Positions 1 to 9,417 are shown, counted from the stretch's first letter. The stretch is DNA of 64,000 bases from DATACQ01 sp036555515 (GCA_036555515.1 DATBLC010000221.1:4784-68783), one strand, 5' to 3'. The notes: generated by a model not told the origin, from the sequence alone. Numbers and translations: made by a program.

Positions 1-1103
1 TTCGCCCAGAGGATTTTTTGTTTGTCCTCTTCGGCGACGCCCTGGAAGTCCTTGGCGATTTTTTCCTGCGAGTGGGGCCAGAAAGTCGCACTGTGGGGAA
101 AGTCCGAAGACCAGAGGATGTTTTCGACGCCGATCTCACGGCGATGGTTGACGCCGAAGGCGTCGTCGATGAACGTGGCACAGAGCTGGCGGCGAAAATA
201 TTCGCTCGGCTTGAGCTTCAGCTTGGTCGGAAAAGGCGTGCCGCGAAAACGTATTCCGGTAGCATCGAACCGTTCGTCGATGCGAAACAGGAAGAATGGC
301 AGCCAACCGCAGTTCAATTCCGCCGAGACAACCTTGAGCCCAGGAAATCGCTCGAGGACGCCGGATAAAATCAACGTCGCAAAGGTTTTCTCCACCTCAT
401 GCGAATTGATGGCTTGGGCGACGGTTCTTTTTTTGGCGCTGGAGTCCCAATCGACCCATTGAAATCCGGCAAATTCATGGAGGCTGAGAGGCATCGCGAG
501 ATCCTGGGCCGCTGCCCAGAAGGGATCATACACCTCCGAGTAAAAGGGTAGCTCCTCCGGCGGCGACGCCCACACGATCGCTCCCGCCAAGCCTTTCTTG
601 CGGCAATCCGCCAAATCCTGCGCTGCTTGTTTAGGGTCGTAGAGGGAGATCAGCCCCAAACCTTTAAGCCGCTTGGGCGCATAGCTGCAGAACTCGGCGA
701 GCCAATCGTTGTACACCTGGAAGCATGCTCTCTGGAAGCCCGCATCCCTGATCCAGAACATGCGGAAGCCGAGGGTAGTGTAGAGGACATCTCCCTGAAC
801 GCCGTCCTGGTCCATGTCCTTGACCCGTTGGGCCGGGTCCCATCCGCCGCGATGCGCCCCGGCGTAGGAAAAGCTGTTCAAGAGCTTATTAAGTTCTTCG
901 ATGGTTTTGTTGGCGCCGAAACCCAGAATCACGTTGTGCGGCGGACGGTCCTGTTCAATCAGCCACCAGGCACCCGGCTGCCCTTCGTACTCCGTCATCA
1001 TGCGCGGCGCTATATCTCGGTATTTTACCGGCAAGCGTTCCTGCCAGAGATTCAATGGCTCGCTGACATGCGAGTCTGCATCTAACAATCTGTACTCCGC
1101 CAT
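1..1103 (-). CDS. Amidohydrolase-2 family protein (C-terminus cut by window edge)
   Basis: The frame is open from an ATG at 1103 to the window edge, giving 367 codons without a stop, so the C-terminus is missing. An AAAGGA Shine-Dalgarno lies 7 nt upstream of the ATG. The N-terminus carries the DADSHV metal-ligand motif (residues 8-13), a second histidine stands in PLSLHEF (about residue 209) and the catalytic aspartate in SSDFPHS (about residue 334). These match the ACMSD/resorcylate-decarboxylase branch of the amidohydrolase superfamily (PF04909), whose members hydrolyse or decarboxylate small, often aromatic, acids with one metal ion. The substrate is not predictable. It is divergent to the binding-protein gene at 1487 and is one of five such enzymes in the window. 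Confidence 0.9.
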   Translation of the reverse strand, partial: MAEYRLLDADSHVSEPLNLWQERLPVKYRDIAPRMMTEYEGQPGAWWLIEQDRPPHNVILGFGANKTIEELNKLLNSFSYAGAHRGGWDPAQRVKDMDQDGVQGDVLYTTLGFRMFWIRDAGFQRACFQVYNDWLAEFCSYAPKRLKGLGLISLYDPKQAAQDLADCRKKGLAGAIVWASPPEELPFYSEVYDPFWAAAQDLAMPLSLHEFAGFQWVDWDSSAKKRTVAQAINSHEVEKTFATLILSGVLERFPGLKVVSAELNCGWLPFFLFRIDERFDATGIRFRGTPFPTKLKLKPSEYFRRQLCATFIDDAFGVNHRREIGVENILWSSDFPHSATFWPHSQEKIAKDFQGVAEEDKQKILWA

Positions 1104-1143
1104 ATCTCAATCCTTTCTCAGGTTGCGCCGTTCTTGTTTAGCG

Positions 1144-1260
1144 TCTAGCAGGTTGCTGAAAAACCCACCGTTCACCCTTCGAGGGGTGCGGACCTTGAAA
1201 TGAAATGAGCTGTTCCGTTCATGCTGAGACCTGTCGAAGCATTCCGAACCTTTTCTAGAG
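1144..1260. repeat. Dispersed palindromic repeat, TCTAGCAGG...CTAGA-bounded type, copy a
   Basis: The stretch starts TCTAGCAGGTTGCTGAAAAA and ends CTTTTCTAGAG. It contains a CCGTTCACCCTTCGAG half and a CCGTTCATGCTGAG..TCGAAG half. Relatives lie at 6134-6271, 26371-26469 and 37374-37503. No coding potential is seen. Confidence 0.6.
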
Positions 1261-1391
1261 TCCAGACTGCGTCAGCGCTCCAACCACTTTTAGTGCCATC
1301 GGGCGCGGGAAGTCAATCCAAATGAGATCGTTTTGACACCCCCACCGCTACGGTGTTACCTTGCAACTGGCGCTTGGTAGGCGCCGTTTGC

Positions 1392-1482
1392 GGTTCCAAT
1401 CGTTCCAGTCGTTCCAGTGGTTTCAAATGATTTTGAATTCCAACAACTGGATCGTTTGGAACGATTGGAACGACTGGAACCC
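1392..1482. repeat. 9-nt-period GTTCCA repeat hairpin, copy a
   Basis: Three GTTCCA units at 9-nt spacing are followed, after about 30 nt, by three TGGAAC units at the same spacing on the complementary sense. The block can fold into a long imperfect hairpin. Because the period is a multiple of three, the repeat stays open in frame and falsely extends the downstream gene by codons reading FQSFQSFQ and WNDWNDWN. Confidence 0.75.
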
Positions 1483-1486
1483 TACT

Positions 1487-2473
1487 TTGAAGACGAACCG
1501 TGCTTTAAAAGTTGCGATATTTGTCATCGGGCACCTGGTATTCCTGCAGGTTCCTTGCGGTGCGGAGGCGCTGCGAGTCGGTTTCCCGTCACTGGCCACG
1601 GGCTTTGCGCCTTCGTGGGTGACAGTCGATAAAGGGATCTGGAAAAAACACGGTCTAGATATCGAGCTTATCTACCTCCGCGGCGGTTCACGGACCGTGT
1701 CGGCGCTCATCAGTGGCAGCGTCGATTTCATCCTTGGATCGGACCTTGGTGTCACGACCGCGATTGTGCAGGGCGCAAGCATTGCTCGCGTCGGCGTCAC
1801 CACCAACACCCTCGGCTATTCGGTGGTCACGCAGCCGAACATCAGAAGCGTGCGCGATTTGAAGGGCAAGATCATCGGTATAACTCCGGGCCGCGACGCC
1901 GCGTACGCGCGCGTGGCCAAGCTCTTGCGCGACAACGGCATGGACGCCAATAAAGATGTGACGTATCTCTCCGTAGGGGACGGCGGGCCGGCAGCCCGGG
2001 TAGCGGCGTTGTCCAGCGGCGTAATCCACGCGACGATGTTTACGCCGCCCTCGGATATGATCTCGGAAAAGGCGGGCATGAGGATTCTGGTTAAAATCGA
2101 TGTCGCCAACGTCGGCGGCGGCTTAAACACCACGCCGGCATTCGTGCAGAAAAAGCGGCCACAGGCCCTGCGTTTTTTGCGCGGCTACATGGAAGGGATT
2201 CAATATTTGAAAGCTCACAAGGATGAAAGTTTGAAAATTTTTGCCAAGTACGTGCGCAACCCGGACCTCAGCGTAATGGCGTACCTCTACGACGAGATCT
2301 CCACAAGGGCCGAACCCGGGCTTCGCCCTCAAGGTGAAGCTGTGCGCGCGCTGTTGGACCTGGCGGCGCTTGATTTACCCCAAGCAAAGAAGCTCAGCGA
2401 AAAGGACCACTGGGATTTGAGCCTGATCGATGAGATTCAAAGATCCGGCTTTCTCGACCAGCTCGGGAAATAG
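1487..2473 (+). CDS. NMT1/THI5-like ABC substrate-binding protein
   Basis: Probable periplasmic binding protein of about 328 residues. A basic start (LKTNRALK) leads into a hydrophobic signal segment ending near CGAEA. The typical NMT1/SsuA core follows: a GFPSLATGFAPSW ligand-loop region, KGIWKKHGLDIEL, and a VDFILGSD segment. The frame is open from 1361, but codons 1-42 of that longer frame translate a dispersed repeat, so a TTG at 1487 is preferred. No strong Shine-Dalgarno supports it and the start is uncertain. Family members bind small organic ligands such as sulfonates, pyrimidines or nitrile-like compounds. No permease or ATPase gene is adjacent. The gene is divergent from the amidohydrolase at 1-1103. 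Confidence 0.85.
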   Translation: MKTNRALKVAIFVIGHLVFLQVPCGAEALRVGFPSLATGFAPSWVTVDKGIWKKHGLDIELIYLRGGSRTVSALISGSVDFILGSDLGVTTAIVQGASIARVGVTTNTLGYSVVTQPNIRSVRDLKGKIIGITPGRDAAYARVAKLLRDNGMDANKDVTYLSVGDGGPAARVAALSSGVIHATMFTPPSDMISEKAGMRILVKIDVANVGGGLNTTPAFVQKKRPQALRFLRGYMEGIQYLKAHKDESLKIFAKYVRNPDLSVMAYLYDEISTRAEPGLRPQGEAVRALLDLAALDLPQAKKLSEKDHWDLSLIDEIQRSGFLDQLGK

Positions 2474-2509
2474 CTTAGGCCGCCTTCCGGCGGCGACTTC
2501 GTCCCGTTC

Positions 2510-2742
2510 AACCCGGATTCTGCAGAGGGGACGGCAAGCGAGGTGGAACCCTGGAGTAGCGAAGGCGTCCAACTGTAAAATTTCAACGTCATTTTGCGCT
2601 TTCGCACTTCGTTGTTGCGAGCTTTAACGTTTCGTCGAAGCACCGCTGCTCGATGTCAGCTCAGAGGCAGAAACCCATCGACTTTGCTACGGAAGGGTTG
2701 CAACTCGCGCTTCCTATCGAGCGCAACTGCGCAATCCGGGTT
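2510..2742. repeat. ~240-bp TIR element (AACCCGGATT..AATCCGGGTT), copy 1
   Basis: A 233-bp non-coding block bounded by AACCCGGATTCTGCAG and its near-complement CTGCGCAATCCGGGTT. Internal blocks such as AGCGAAGGCGTCC and CATCGACTTTGCTACGGAAG recur in the copies at 26494, 28469 and (inverted) 46674. It begins 37 bp after the stop of the preceding gene. It resembles a MITE-like or large palindromic repeat. No clear target duplication was seen. Confidence 0.7.
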
Positions 2743-2857
2743 CAAAGTTCAATGGCTTCGCCTGTTCAACGTTCAAAGTGCAATGTTAAACGTTTCCACC
2801 TCCCAACCTTAAACCTTGAACGCGCCGAACGCGCCACGTTTAACATTGAACGTTGAA
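2741..2857. repeat. GTTCAA/TTGAAC short-period repeat
   Basis: GTTCAA-type words (GTTCAAAG, GTTCAACG) are followed by TTGAAC-type words (TTGAACGCG, TTGAACGTTGAAC), giving an imperfect inverted repeat built from short units. A smaller relative is at 7643-7680. Confidence 0.5.
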
Positions 2858-2932
2858 CCAAAGCTCCCAGCCTGTTTCTCGCGATCGGAGCGGCTTAGTT
2901 GCGTGTCAATTATCTGAAATAGTCGCGCTAAA

Positions 2933-4753
2933 ATGTTCCCCTTGTCGGAAAAGTGGCGCAAACTGCGCCAGTCATTCACTCATACGCCGCAAGCCGTGCG
3001 CTTCGTTTGGCGCACCAATCCCTGGGCGACGGTGGGCTTGGGTTTGTTAACCCTCGGCGGCGCGCTCTTGCCGGCGACTCAAGCCTGGGTAGGAAAGCTT
3101 ATTGTCGACGGCGTCGTTGCTTCGGTGCAGGGCGGGCAAGATGCCGAGCAAGTCAAAAACGTTTTCTTTTATTTGATCCTGGAGCTCGCCCTATTCCTGC
3201 TCAGCACGGCGTTCAATCACGGACGCCGGCTGATTCAACAATTGATCCAACTCCAGCTTGCCAACCGCATCCGCGCCGAGATCATCCGCAAAGCGCTGAC
3301 CTTGGAACTGGCCTATTTTGAGGATCCCGATTTTTACGACCGGCTGCAAAATGCGCGGCGCGAGGGCGGCTACAAACCGGTGGAACTGATTAACGACACA
3401 TTCCTGATCGTGCAAAACATGATTACCTTGATCTCCTTCGCTCTGCTGATGCTGCGGTTCAGCCCGTGGCTGGTGGTGATTCTTTTGGCGACGAGCATTC
3501 CCGCGTTTATCGCCGAAACCCGCTATTCCGAACGCGGCTTTCGCCTGCTCATGCGGCGAGCCCCGGAGACGCGACAGGTCAACTATCTCTCCCGTCTGCT
3601 GACCGAAGACACCGCGGTCAAAGAGATTAAACTTTTCAATCTCGGCGGCGCTTTGCTCAGGCGTTACACGACTTTGTTCGACAAGTTTTTTCACGAAGAC
3701 AAGGCGCTCGCCCTACGCAGGGCGACGGCCGGGTTCAGCCTCGGACTCATCGCGACTCTTGGCTTTTACGGCTCCTATGCCTGGATCGTCTGGCATACCG
3801 TGCAGGGCAAAATCTCACTGGGCGATATGACCCTCTACCTGGCGATTTTCCGCCAGGGGCAATCGACGTTTCAATCGATTCTTTCAGCCGTCGGCAATAT
3901 TTACGAGAACAATTTGTTCATGGCGAACTTTTTTGATTTTCTGGCCCTCGAACCGAGGCTCAAAATCGCCGGCCAACAGCGAAAGCTGGCGATCCCGCTA
4001 CGTGGCGGCATCGAGTTCCGCGGCGTCGGCTTTCGCTACCCCGGCAGCGACGAATGGGCGTTGCGTGGCGTCGATCTCACGATCAGACCGGGGGAAAAGA
4101 TCGCCCTGGTGGGGCACAACGGCGCCGGCAAAACGACGCTTATCAAGCTCTTGAGCCGGCTTTACGATCCCAGTGAAGGCAGCGTTCTGATCGACGGCAT
4201 CGATATCCGCGACCTGGAACCCCTCGAACTGCAGCAAAGGATCGGGGTGATCTTTCAAGACTTCGTGCGCTATCACTTGCCGGTCAGAGAAAACATCGGA
4301 TTTGGTCAGATCGACGCGATGGACGACCCGGAACGCATTGCCGCGGCGGCGCGCAAAAGCGGCGCTGACGCGGTGATCGCAGACCTCCCGGCCGGTTACG
4401 AGACGATGCTCGGACGTTGGTTCCGCGAGGGCCATGAACTCTCCCTCGGCCAGTGGCAGAAAATCGCGCTAGCGCGCGCCTTCATGCGCGAGGCGGACAT
4501 ACTGGTGCTAGATGAACCTACGGCCTCCGTCGATGCGCAAACCGAATATGAAATCTTCCAGCACTTCAAAGCACTCACCGACGGCAAAATGGCAATTCTA
4601 ATTTCCCATCGATTCTCGACGGTGCGAATGGCCGATCGCATCGCAGTCCTCCAGGAAGGCCGCATCACCGAGCTCGGCACCCATGAAGAACTGCTACGCC
4701 GCGAAGGCACCTATGCCCAGCTCTTCAGCATGCAAGCGGAAGGATATAAATAA
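2933..4753 (+). CDS. ABC exporter, fused permease and ATPase (MsbA-like)
   Basis: A 606-residue half-transporter. The N-terminal membrane domain (about residues 20-330) has several hydrophobic helices, for example WATVGLGLLTLGGALLP and FYLILELALFLLS. The C-terminal nucleotide-binding domain shows Walker A GHNGAGKTT (near 393), a Q-loop in VIFQDF, the signature LSLGQ, Walker B ILVLDEPTAS and the H-loop SHR. Homodimers of this type export lipids, peptides or drugs across the inner membrane, driven by ATP. The ATG at 2933 lacks a clear Shine-Dalgarno. It stands alone between repeats and has no partner binding protein, as expected for an exporter. The substrate is unknown. Confidence 0.93.
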   Translation: MFPLSEKWRKLRQSFTHTPQAVRFVWRTNPWATVGLGLLTLGGALLPATQAWVGKLIVDGVVASVQGGQDAEQVKNVFFYLILELALFLLSTAFNHGRRLIQQLIQLQLANRIRAEIIRKALTLELAYFEDPDFYDRLQNARREGGYKPVELINDTFLIVQNMITLISFALLMLRFSPWLVVILLATSIPAFIAETRYSERGFRLLMRRAPETRQVNYLSRLLTEDTAVKEIKLFNLGGALLRRYTTLFDKFFHEDKALALRRATAGFSLGLIATLGFYGSYAWIVWHTVQGKISLGDMTLYLAIFRQGQSTFQSILSAVGNIYENNLFMANFFDFLALEPRLKIAGQQRKLAIPLRGGIEFRGVGFRYPGSDEWALRGVDLTIRPGEKIALVGHNGAGKTTLIKLLSRLYDPSEGSVLIDGIDIRDLEPLELQQRIGVIFQDFVRYHLPVRENIGFGQIDAMDDPERIAAAARKSGADAVIADLPAGYETMLGRWFREGHELSLGQWQKIALARAFMREADILVLDEPTASVDAQTEYEIFQHFKALTDGKMAILISHRFSTVRMADRIAVLQEGRITELGTHEELLRREGTYAQLFSMQAEGYK

Positions 4754-4900
4754 TCGTTCGCTTCGCGAACGTTCCAGTCGTTCCAGGCGTTCCAATGGTT
4801 TCAATCGTTCCAATGTTTTTAATCGTTCCAGATGTTCCAGATGTTTTCGGAGGTTCAGAAGGTTGCATGGACAAACTGTCCGGTTCCAACGGTCGGAACT
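4754..4900. repeat. 9-nt-period GTTCCA repeat, copy b
   Basis: At least six GTTCCA/GTTTCA units, mostly at 9-nt spacing, follow the exporter stop. A degenerate GGTTCCAACGGTCGGAAC pair closes the block. It lies between convergent genes and fills the gap. Confidence 0.7.
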
Positions 4901-4901
4901 C

Positions 4902-6080
4902 TTACTTTAAGCGATGCGCGATTTCATAATGCTGGCGCAACAGATCCTTGCCGTAGTCGTTGCCGTTGGGCGTGCGCAATATGACGTGAATATGATCTTT
5001 ATACGGTTTGGTGTGCTCGCGGAAAGCAATGCCCCGTTGGTGGTCGAACTCGACGATGATCACGGGGCTCTGAACGCGATAATAAAAGGTGCTGTGGTCG
5101 TCCATGCCGCCCATCCAGCAAAAATAAGTGTCTTTTAAATGCCGCTTCACTTCCGCCATTTTTACCTGGGCGTGGTCGGGGCGGGTGCGGCCCACGTGGT
5201 ACTCGACGAGACTGACCAGCTGTTCGTGCTGCGCGTTCGACAGTTCGTCGTAAGGGATGCCGGTGTAGTGAAGCTCCAGATTGTCGCGGAAGGCCGTGGT
5301 AAAATCCTCGCCCGAGGTTTCGGCGGCGATAATCGCCTTGACTCGCTGCGTATCGGAGAGCGCTCGTATCAGCGCCAGTCCTTTATCCTCATCGGCTTTA
5401 AAAACCCGCGTGCCCGAATACTTGCCGCTTTTCGCATGCACCGGCTCCGCCCCCAGGAAGCTTGGCGTGACGACGACCTGGTCGCCCAGGACAAAATAGT
5501 TGATGATCAAATGATGCCCGTCCCACTGCCAGCCCCAGGGCGCGCTGGCGGAGGGCTCTCCCATGATGCTCAGCCAGTAAAGATCTTCGCCGTACTCATC
5601 GAGCCTGCCAGTCATCTCCATGACCGTTTCGTTCAAGTGCATGATGTCGAGGGCCTCCTCAAATCCCCACTTGCTCAAGCTCTCGCGCAAGAGCGCGAAC
5701 GCGCAATCGCGCTGCGCGTCGCTCATCTCAAAGAGCGGTGTCCCATGACGCATGAGGGTTGGATGAATGTTGCTCCATTTGCGCCATTCGACCGTATCCA
5801 CCGGAAACAAAGTCTTCGCCCGCTGGCCCGGCGTAAGCGAGCCTAGAAAATCTTGAGCGGCTTCCCGGATCGACTGGGTCGAAACACCGGTTTTTTGGAT
5901 CGGGTATAGGCCGGGGATCACAGTTCCATCGAACGTAATGCCTTTGAACGGCTCGGCCGCCGCGGCCAACGAGTTCTGCACGTAATTCGGCGGACCGCCG
6001 CGCGTGAACAGCGGCCGGTTGGGGCCCCTCGCAGCTGATGTTTCGGATATAGCCCGGGTACGCGGATCGCTGGCGGGCAT
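4902..6080 (-). CDS. DUF3500 family protein
   Basis: A 392-residue protein with the features of the uncharacterised DUF3500 family: a conserved central WGWQWDGHHLIINYF segment, GEPSASAPWGW before it and a C-terminal GNDYGKDLLRQHYEIAH. No signal peptide is evident. The function is unknown, although histidine-rich conserved segments hint at a metal or small-ligand site (inference). The ATG at 6080 follows AAAAAGGAGTTACCT, a clear Shine-Dalgarno. It converges with the exporter. Confidence 0.85.
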   Translation of the reverse strand: MPASDPRTRAISETSAARGPNRPLFTRGGPPNYVQNSLAAAAEPFKGITFDGTVIPGLYPIQKTGVSTQSIREAAQDFLGSLTPGQRAKTLFPVDTVEWRKWSNIHPTLMRHGTPLFEMSDAQRDCAFALLRESLSKWGFEEALDIMHLNETVMEMTGRLDEYGEDLYWLSIMGEPSASAPWGWQWDGHHLIINYFVLGDQVVVTPSFLGAEPVHAKSGKYSGTRVFKADEDKGLALIRALSDTQRVKAIIAAETSGEDFTTAFRDNLELHYTGIPYDELSNAQHEQLVSLVEYHVGRTRPDHAQVKMAEVKRHLKDTYFCWMGGMDDHSTFYYRVQSPVIIVEFDHQRGIAFREHTKPYKDHIHVILRTPNGNDYGKDLLRQHYEIAHRLK

Positions 6081-6133
6081 AGGTAACTCCTTTTTGTGTC
6101 GGTTACAGCGTTTCTGGTGTCGGGTTCAACAAG

Positions 6134-6271
6134 ACTAGCGGGTTTCTGAAAAAAGGTTCTCGTGCTTCGAGGGCCTCAGCACGAACGGAAATTCTCCAAT
6201 GATTTCAGCCCTCCTCCGTTCGTCCTGAGCTTTGTCGAAGGATGAATGCCATTCTTCAGCAGCCTGCTAGA
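6134..6271. repeat. Dispersed palindromic repeat, TCTAGCAGG type, copy b
   Basis: Ends are CTAGCGGGTTTCTGAAAAA and TTCAGCAGCCTGCTAGA, inverted relative to each other. Inside, a GTGCTTCGAG..CAGCACGAACGG half faces a CCGTTCGTCCTGAGC..TCGAAGG half. It lies in the short gap between two minus-strand genes. Confidence 0.65.
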
Positions 6272-6300
6272 CCCTAAACTCAAAACTGTATTAGCGCCTT

Positions 6301-7284
6301 TCACTGGCTCTTTGACTCGAATTCCTTGCGCACTTCCGCCGCCCAGCGCAGCTCGAAAAAGTTGTCCGCGGCGAGAGGCTTGTCGAGTTTCATAGGAATT
6401 CGTAGCTCGTATTCAAGAATGTTTTTGATTCCCTCCGCCGACGGCGTTCCAGGGATACCCTGGGGAAATGCGAGCACATAACTTCGAATCGCTTCAGCTA
6501 ACATCGGTTTGGTGATGTTTTTAATGCGCAGCCGCCGCATGGCGATGTCGGCAGCGTCGTCAGGCCGCTCGCGGACGAATAACAGCGACCTGATCATCGC
6601 TCTGACCCATCTTTTGACCTGCGGCGAATTTTCCGAGAGCTTTTGTTGTGTCGTGACATATCCTTGAAAGGGCAGAGGGAACATATCGCCCAGATAAGCG
6701 AGCTTGCGTAACCCTTCCCGCTCCGCCGCGATAGTCGCAGCCGGGTCAAGCACAGCGGCGGCCACCGACCCGCTCTTGAGGCCCAAAATTTTGTCGCCGA
6801 TGCTCGTTCCCACCGAAATCTTGGTCACATCTTTGGCCGAAAGCCCGGCGCGCTCGACGAACAATGTCGTAAAGCGGTCTTCGCTGTCGCCAATCAGCGC
6901 AACCGCAATCTTTTTCCCTTTGAGGTCGGAGGCCTGGGTAATGCTAGGGTGGACGACCAAAAACCATGTGGGTTTTTCAGTTTGATATAAGATAGCTTTC
7001 AACGGCGCGCCCCTGACCGCCGCCCTGAGCCCGCTGCCGCCGGCGCCGCTATAATCGACGTCGCCGCTCACCAAGGCCGCAATCCCGGCGGGACCGCCGA
7101 TGACGATGGTTTCGTTGTCGAGCCCTTCGTCCCGGAAAAACTTGCGCTCCTCGGCGCTGAACACCGTGAGATAATTCAGATTCAATCCGGGAACGGCGGT
7201 GCGAATTTTTTCCGCGCGGGCGGTTGACGCAATTAGACCCGCCAAGAGAAGAACCACAAGAAAGTTACGCCGCGTGGCAATCAT
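6301..7284 (-). CDS. NMT1/THI5-like ABC substrate-binding protein
   Basis: A 328-residue periplasmic binding protein. The start is placed at the ATG at 7284, which has GGGAGGT just upstream; the longer open frame begins at 7395 without such support. The N-terminus MIATRRNFLVVLLLAG ending STARA is a signal peptide. The mature part begins EKIRTAVPGLNLNYLTVF and contains a VDYSGAGGSG segment typical of the NMT1 fold, with a DLKGKKIAV hinge. Likely role: binding a small organic compound for uptake. No transporter partner lies alongside. Confidence 0.88.
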   Translation of the reverse strand: MIATRRNFLVVLLLAGLIASTARAEKIRTAVPGLNLNYLTVFSAEERKFFRDEGLDNETIVIGGPAGIAALVSGDVDYSGAGGSGLRAAVRGAPLKAILYQTEKPTWFLVVHPSITQASDLKGKKIAVALIGDSEDRFTTLFVERAGLSAKDVTKISVGTSIGDKILGLKSGSVAAAVLDPAATIAAEREGLRKLAYLGDMFPLPFQGYVTTQQKLSENSPQVKRWVRAMIRSLLFVRERPDDAADIAMRRLRIKNITKPMLAEAIRSYVLAFPQGIPGTPSAEGIKNILEYELRIPMKLDKPLAADNFFELRWAAEVRKEFESKSQ

Positions 7285-7717
7285 CGGACCTCCCATTTTT
7301 GCAAAACGACAACCGGCGGGATGAGACACGGAAACGCGGCAAATGACCGCATCGCGGATTCCGCGACAGCAATTGTTAGAACGACGCTTCAACAAATTAG
7401 GTCAGGGGTCTCCGCCCTGTCAAGGCCAATGCCGGGCCAAAGGGTGCGGGAATTTTTTACCTACGCTGAGTAACTTCTCCACTGCCGCGCTCAGTCGGTC
7501 TTTCTCGAGGGCGTCAGGACTCAGCTCTTTTGAGTTTTGTTCAACTTGGCTAAGCCAACGAAAAATCGGAAGATCTCCCCCCTGCGGGGAGAACGCAAGC
7601 AAAACGCTAAATTTCGGCATGGCTTTTGCGCTTTTCTGTTACTTTGAACATTGAACCTTGAACTTGAACTTCGTTCAATGCGCCTATACAACAAAGTTTC
7701 TATCAGGAGGAGATCTA
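7285..7717. other. Intergenic region with weak GTTCAA-type repeat
   Basis: A 433-bp gap between divergently transcribed genes. It holds a small TTGAACATTGAACC..TTCAATG repeat at about 7643-7680 and an AGGAGGAG Shine-Dalgarno at its right end. No gene or convincing promoter was recognised. Confidence 0.4.
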
Positions 7718-8233
7718 ATGAGCATCTGGAAGGACTTGACCAATCCGACCTCATTCGCCGGGCAGTATGATACGGAAGTCGAATTCTCGGCGCCGGCCGA
7801 AATTCCTCCTCAGCCCAACGGCCCTATGGTAGCGACAATTAAAAAGGAATCGGTGATCGGTCCGGGCCTCGTGATCGATGGAAAAATCGATGGTGACGGT
7901 GATCTCCGCATTGGCGGCTGCGTCAACGGAGATGTGCGCGTGAAAGGCAGTCTTACCCTCGACCCCGGAGCGCGCATTGTCGGCGCGATCAGTGCGGACG
8001 AAGTAATCCTCGGCGGACAAGTCGAAGGAAACATCAGCGCTTCAGGGCACGTGAAGCTGTTGGAGACAGGGCAACTCTTAGGGGACGTTAAAGCCAAATT
8101 CCTCACTGCGGCCCTAGGTTCGTGCCTGCGCGGCAAAGTCGAATTCGGTTGGAACGAGCCGGAAGCAAAAGAACGGCACAAATCCGCTGACACCAACGGC
8201 ACGCAACCCGCGGCAAATACCAATCCGCAATAG
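7718..8233 (+). CDS. Bactofilin family cytoskeletal protein
   Basis: A 171-residue protein. The start ATG at 7718 follows AGGAGGAG at ideal spacing. Residues about 45-145 form the bactofilin (DUF583) right-handed beta-helix core, with repeating short hydrophobic strands separated by glycines: VIDGKIDGDGDLRIGG, VNGDVRVKGSL, VEGNISASG. The flanking N- and C-terminal tails are polar and disordered, as usual for bactofilins. Members self-assemble into membrane-associated filaments that position cell-wall or polarity factors. No M23 peptidase or second bactofilin lies nearby, so it is an orphan copy. Confidence 0.9.
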   Translation: MSIWKDLTNPTSFAGQYDTEVEFSAPAEIPPQPNGPMVATIKKESVIGPGLVIDGKIDGDGDLRIGGCVNGDVRVKGSLTLDPGARIVGAISADEVILGGQVEGNISASGHVKLLETGQLLGDVKAKFLTAALGSCLRGKVEFGWNEPEAKERHKSADTNGTQPAANTNPQ

Positions 8234-8310
8234 GACGTGCTTCGGGGTGGGCGATATTTTTACGGCTTGATCACTAACTTATCAGACGCCTCTCGCCGAT
8301 ATTTCGAATC

Positions 8311-9330
8311 TCATGCATCGGCGAGCTGGTAAAACCGCGCCACGTTGTCGTGCATCATTTTCTTCTTGGTGTCTTCCGACAGGTCCTTGCGCTCGCGAAC
8401 GATCTTCACCGTGTGCGGCCAGTCGCCATCCCAGTGCGGATAATCGGACGAATAGAGCAGCGTGTTTTCCAATCGCCAGGGCACGCAGTCGGGGATCGTT
8501 TTCTCGCCGCACTCGACGCCGAAGTAGATCTGCCCGCTGGTCACGTATTCACTGGGCAACTTTGTCAGATAAGGAGCTTCGTCCGCGCCGCGCTTTTCCA
8601 CTTCTTCGTCGAGACGGTCCATCATGTAGGGCACCCAGCCGATGCCCGATTCGAGATAAGCGATGCTTAATTTGGGAAAACGCTCGAAGACGCCGCCGAT
8701 GATAGTCGCGATCATCGCCATCATCTGTTCGGCGGGATGATCTATGGTGTGGGCGGAAAGAAATTTTCTGAAGCGAAGAGCGCCGAGGGAGTCCGCCGAA
8801 GTTCCCGTGTGAAAGCCGATCCCCACGCCGAGCCGCTCGGCGGCGGCGTAAATCGGATCGTATAAAGCGTCGCCAAAATCCGGCATTTGCGGCATATAGG
8901 TCGGTAATACGCCGGCCAGCGCGCCGCGTTCGGTCACGGCGCGAGTTAACTCGTCCGCCGCCGCCTTGGGATCTTGCGGCGCCAATAGCGCGACAAATTT
9001 GAGCCGCGCCGGGTCCTTCTTGCAGAAATGGTAGAGCCAGTCGTTGTACGCCCTGGTTATGGCTGTCGCGAACTCCCTTTCATGCAAGGCGGAAACGTGC
9101 AATCCCGCCGTCGGGTAGAGAACCATCACGTCGATGCCATCCTGCTCCATGGCCGCCAGTTGATCTTCAGGGCCCTCCGGTTTTGCGCCGAGTTTGCCGC
9201 GTAGATCGCGATCCCACTCGTCATTGGGAAATAAATTGCGGCGCTGCCAGCGTGGTTCCAAAAATTCGCGGATGCCGGCAATGGACTCGCGCACATGTCC
9301 GTCGGCATCGATCACTTTGTAGGTTCCCAT
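8311..9330 (-). CDS. Amidohydrolase-2 family protein
   Basis: A 339-residue enzyme with metal-ligand motif VIDADGHV (residues 6-13), a mid-chain IGFHTGTSAD histidine and a C-terminal YSSDYPHWD aspartate, the set expected for ACMSD-like amidohydrolases or decarboxylases. The ATG at 9330 follows GAGGAGGAAATC. It is monocistronic in appearance, converging on the bactofilin gene. The substrate is unknown. The segment PYMMDRLDEEVEKR is also present in the paralogues at 22492 and 36325, so these are clearly one family. Confidence 0.9.
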   Translation of the reverse strand: MGTYKVIDADGHVRESIAGIREFLEPRWQRRNLFPNDEWDRDLRGKLGAKPEGPEDQLAAMEQDGIDVMVLYPTAGLHVSALHEREFATAITRAYNDWLYHFCKKDPARLKFVALLAPQDPKAAADELTRAVTERGALAGVLPTYMPQMPDFGDALYDPIYAAAERLGVGIGFHTGTSADSLGALRFRKFLSAHTIDHPAEQMMAMIATIIGGVFERFPKLSIAYLESGIGWVPYMMDRLDEEVEKRGADEAPYLTKLPSEYVTSGQIYFGVECGEKTIPDCVPWRLENTLLYSSDYPHWDGDWPHTVKIVRERKDLSEDTKKKMMHDNVARFYQLADA

Positions 9331-9417
9331 GATTTCCTCCTCTTGCTTCTTACTACGGAGTTCACAAGTGAGTAGGCATTAGGCGATCGAGGCACAAACC
9401 GTGGCACCGGCAAGCCC

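Noticed and set aside
1392..1482. Possible CRISPR array because of regular short repeats
   Set aside because: Units are 9 nt long with no unique 30-40-nt spacers and no cas genes; arms are inverted.
1361..1486. N-terminal extension of the binding protein (FQSFQS...WNDWND)
   Set aside because: These codons translate an intergenic 9-nt repeat hairpin also found next to unrelated genes, and precede a normal signal peptide.
5139..5846. 235-codon plus-strand ORF opposite the DUF3500 gene
   Set aside because: It is antisense to a well-supported family gene with good Shine-Dalgarno.
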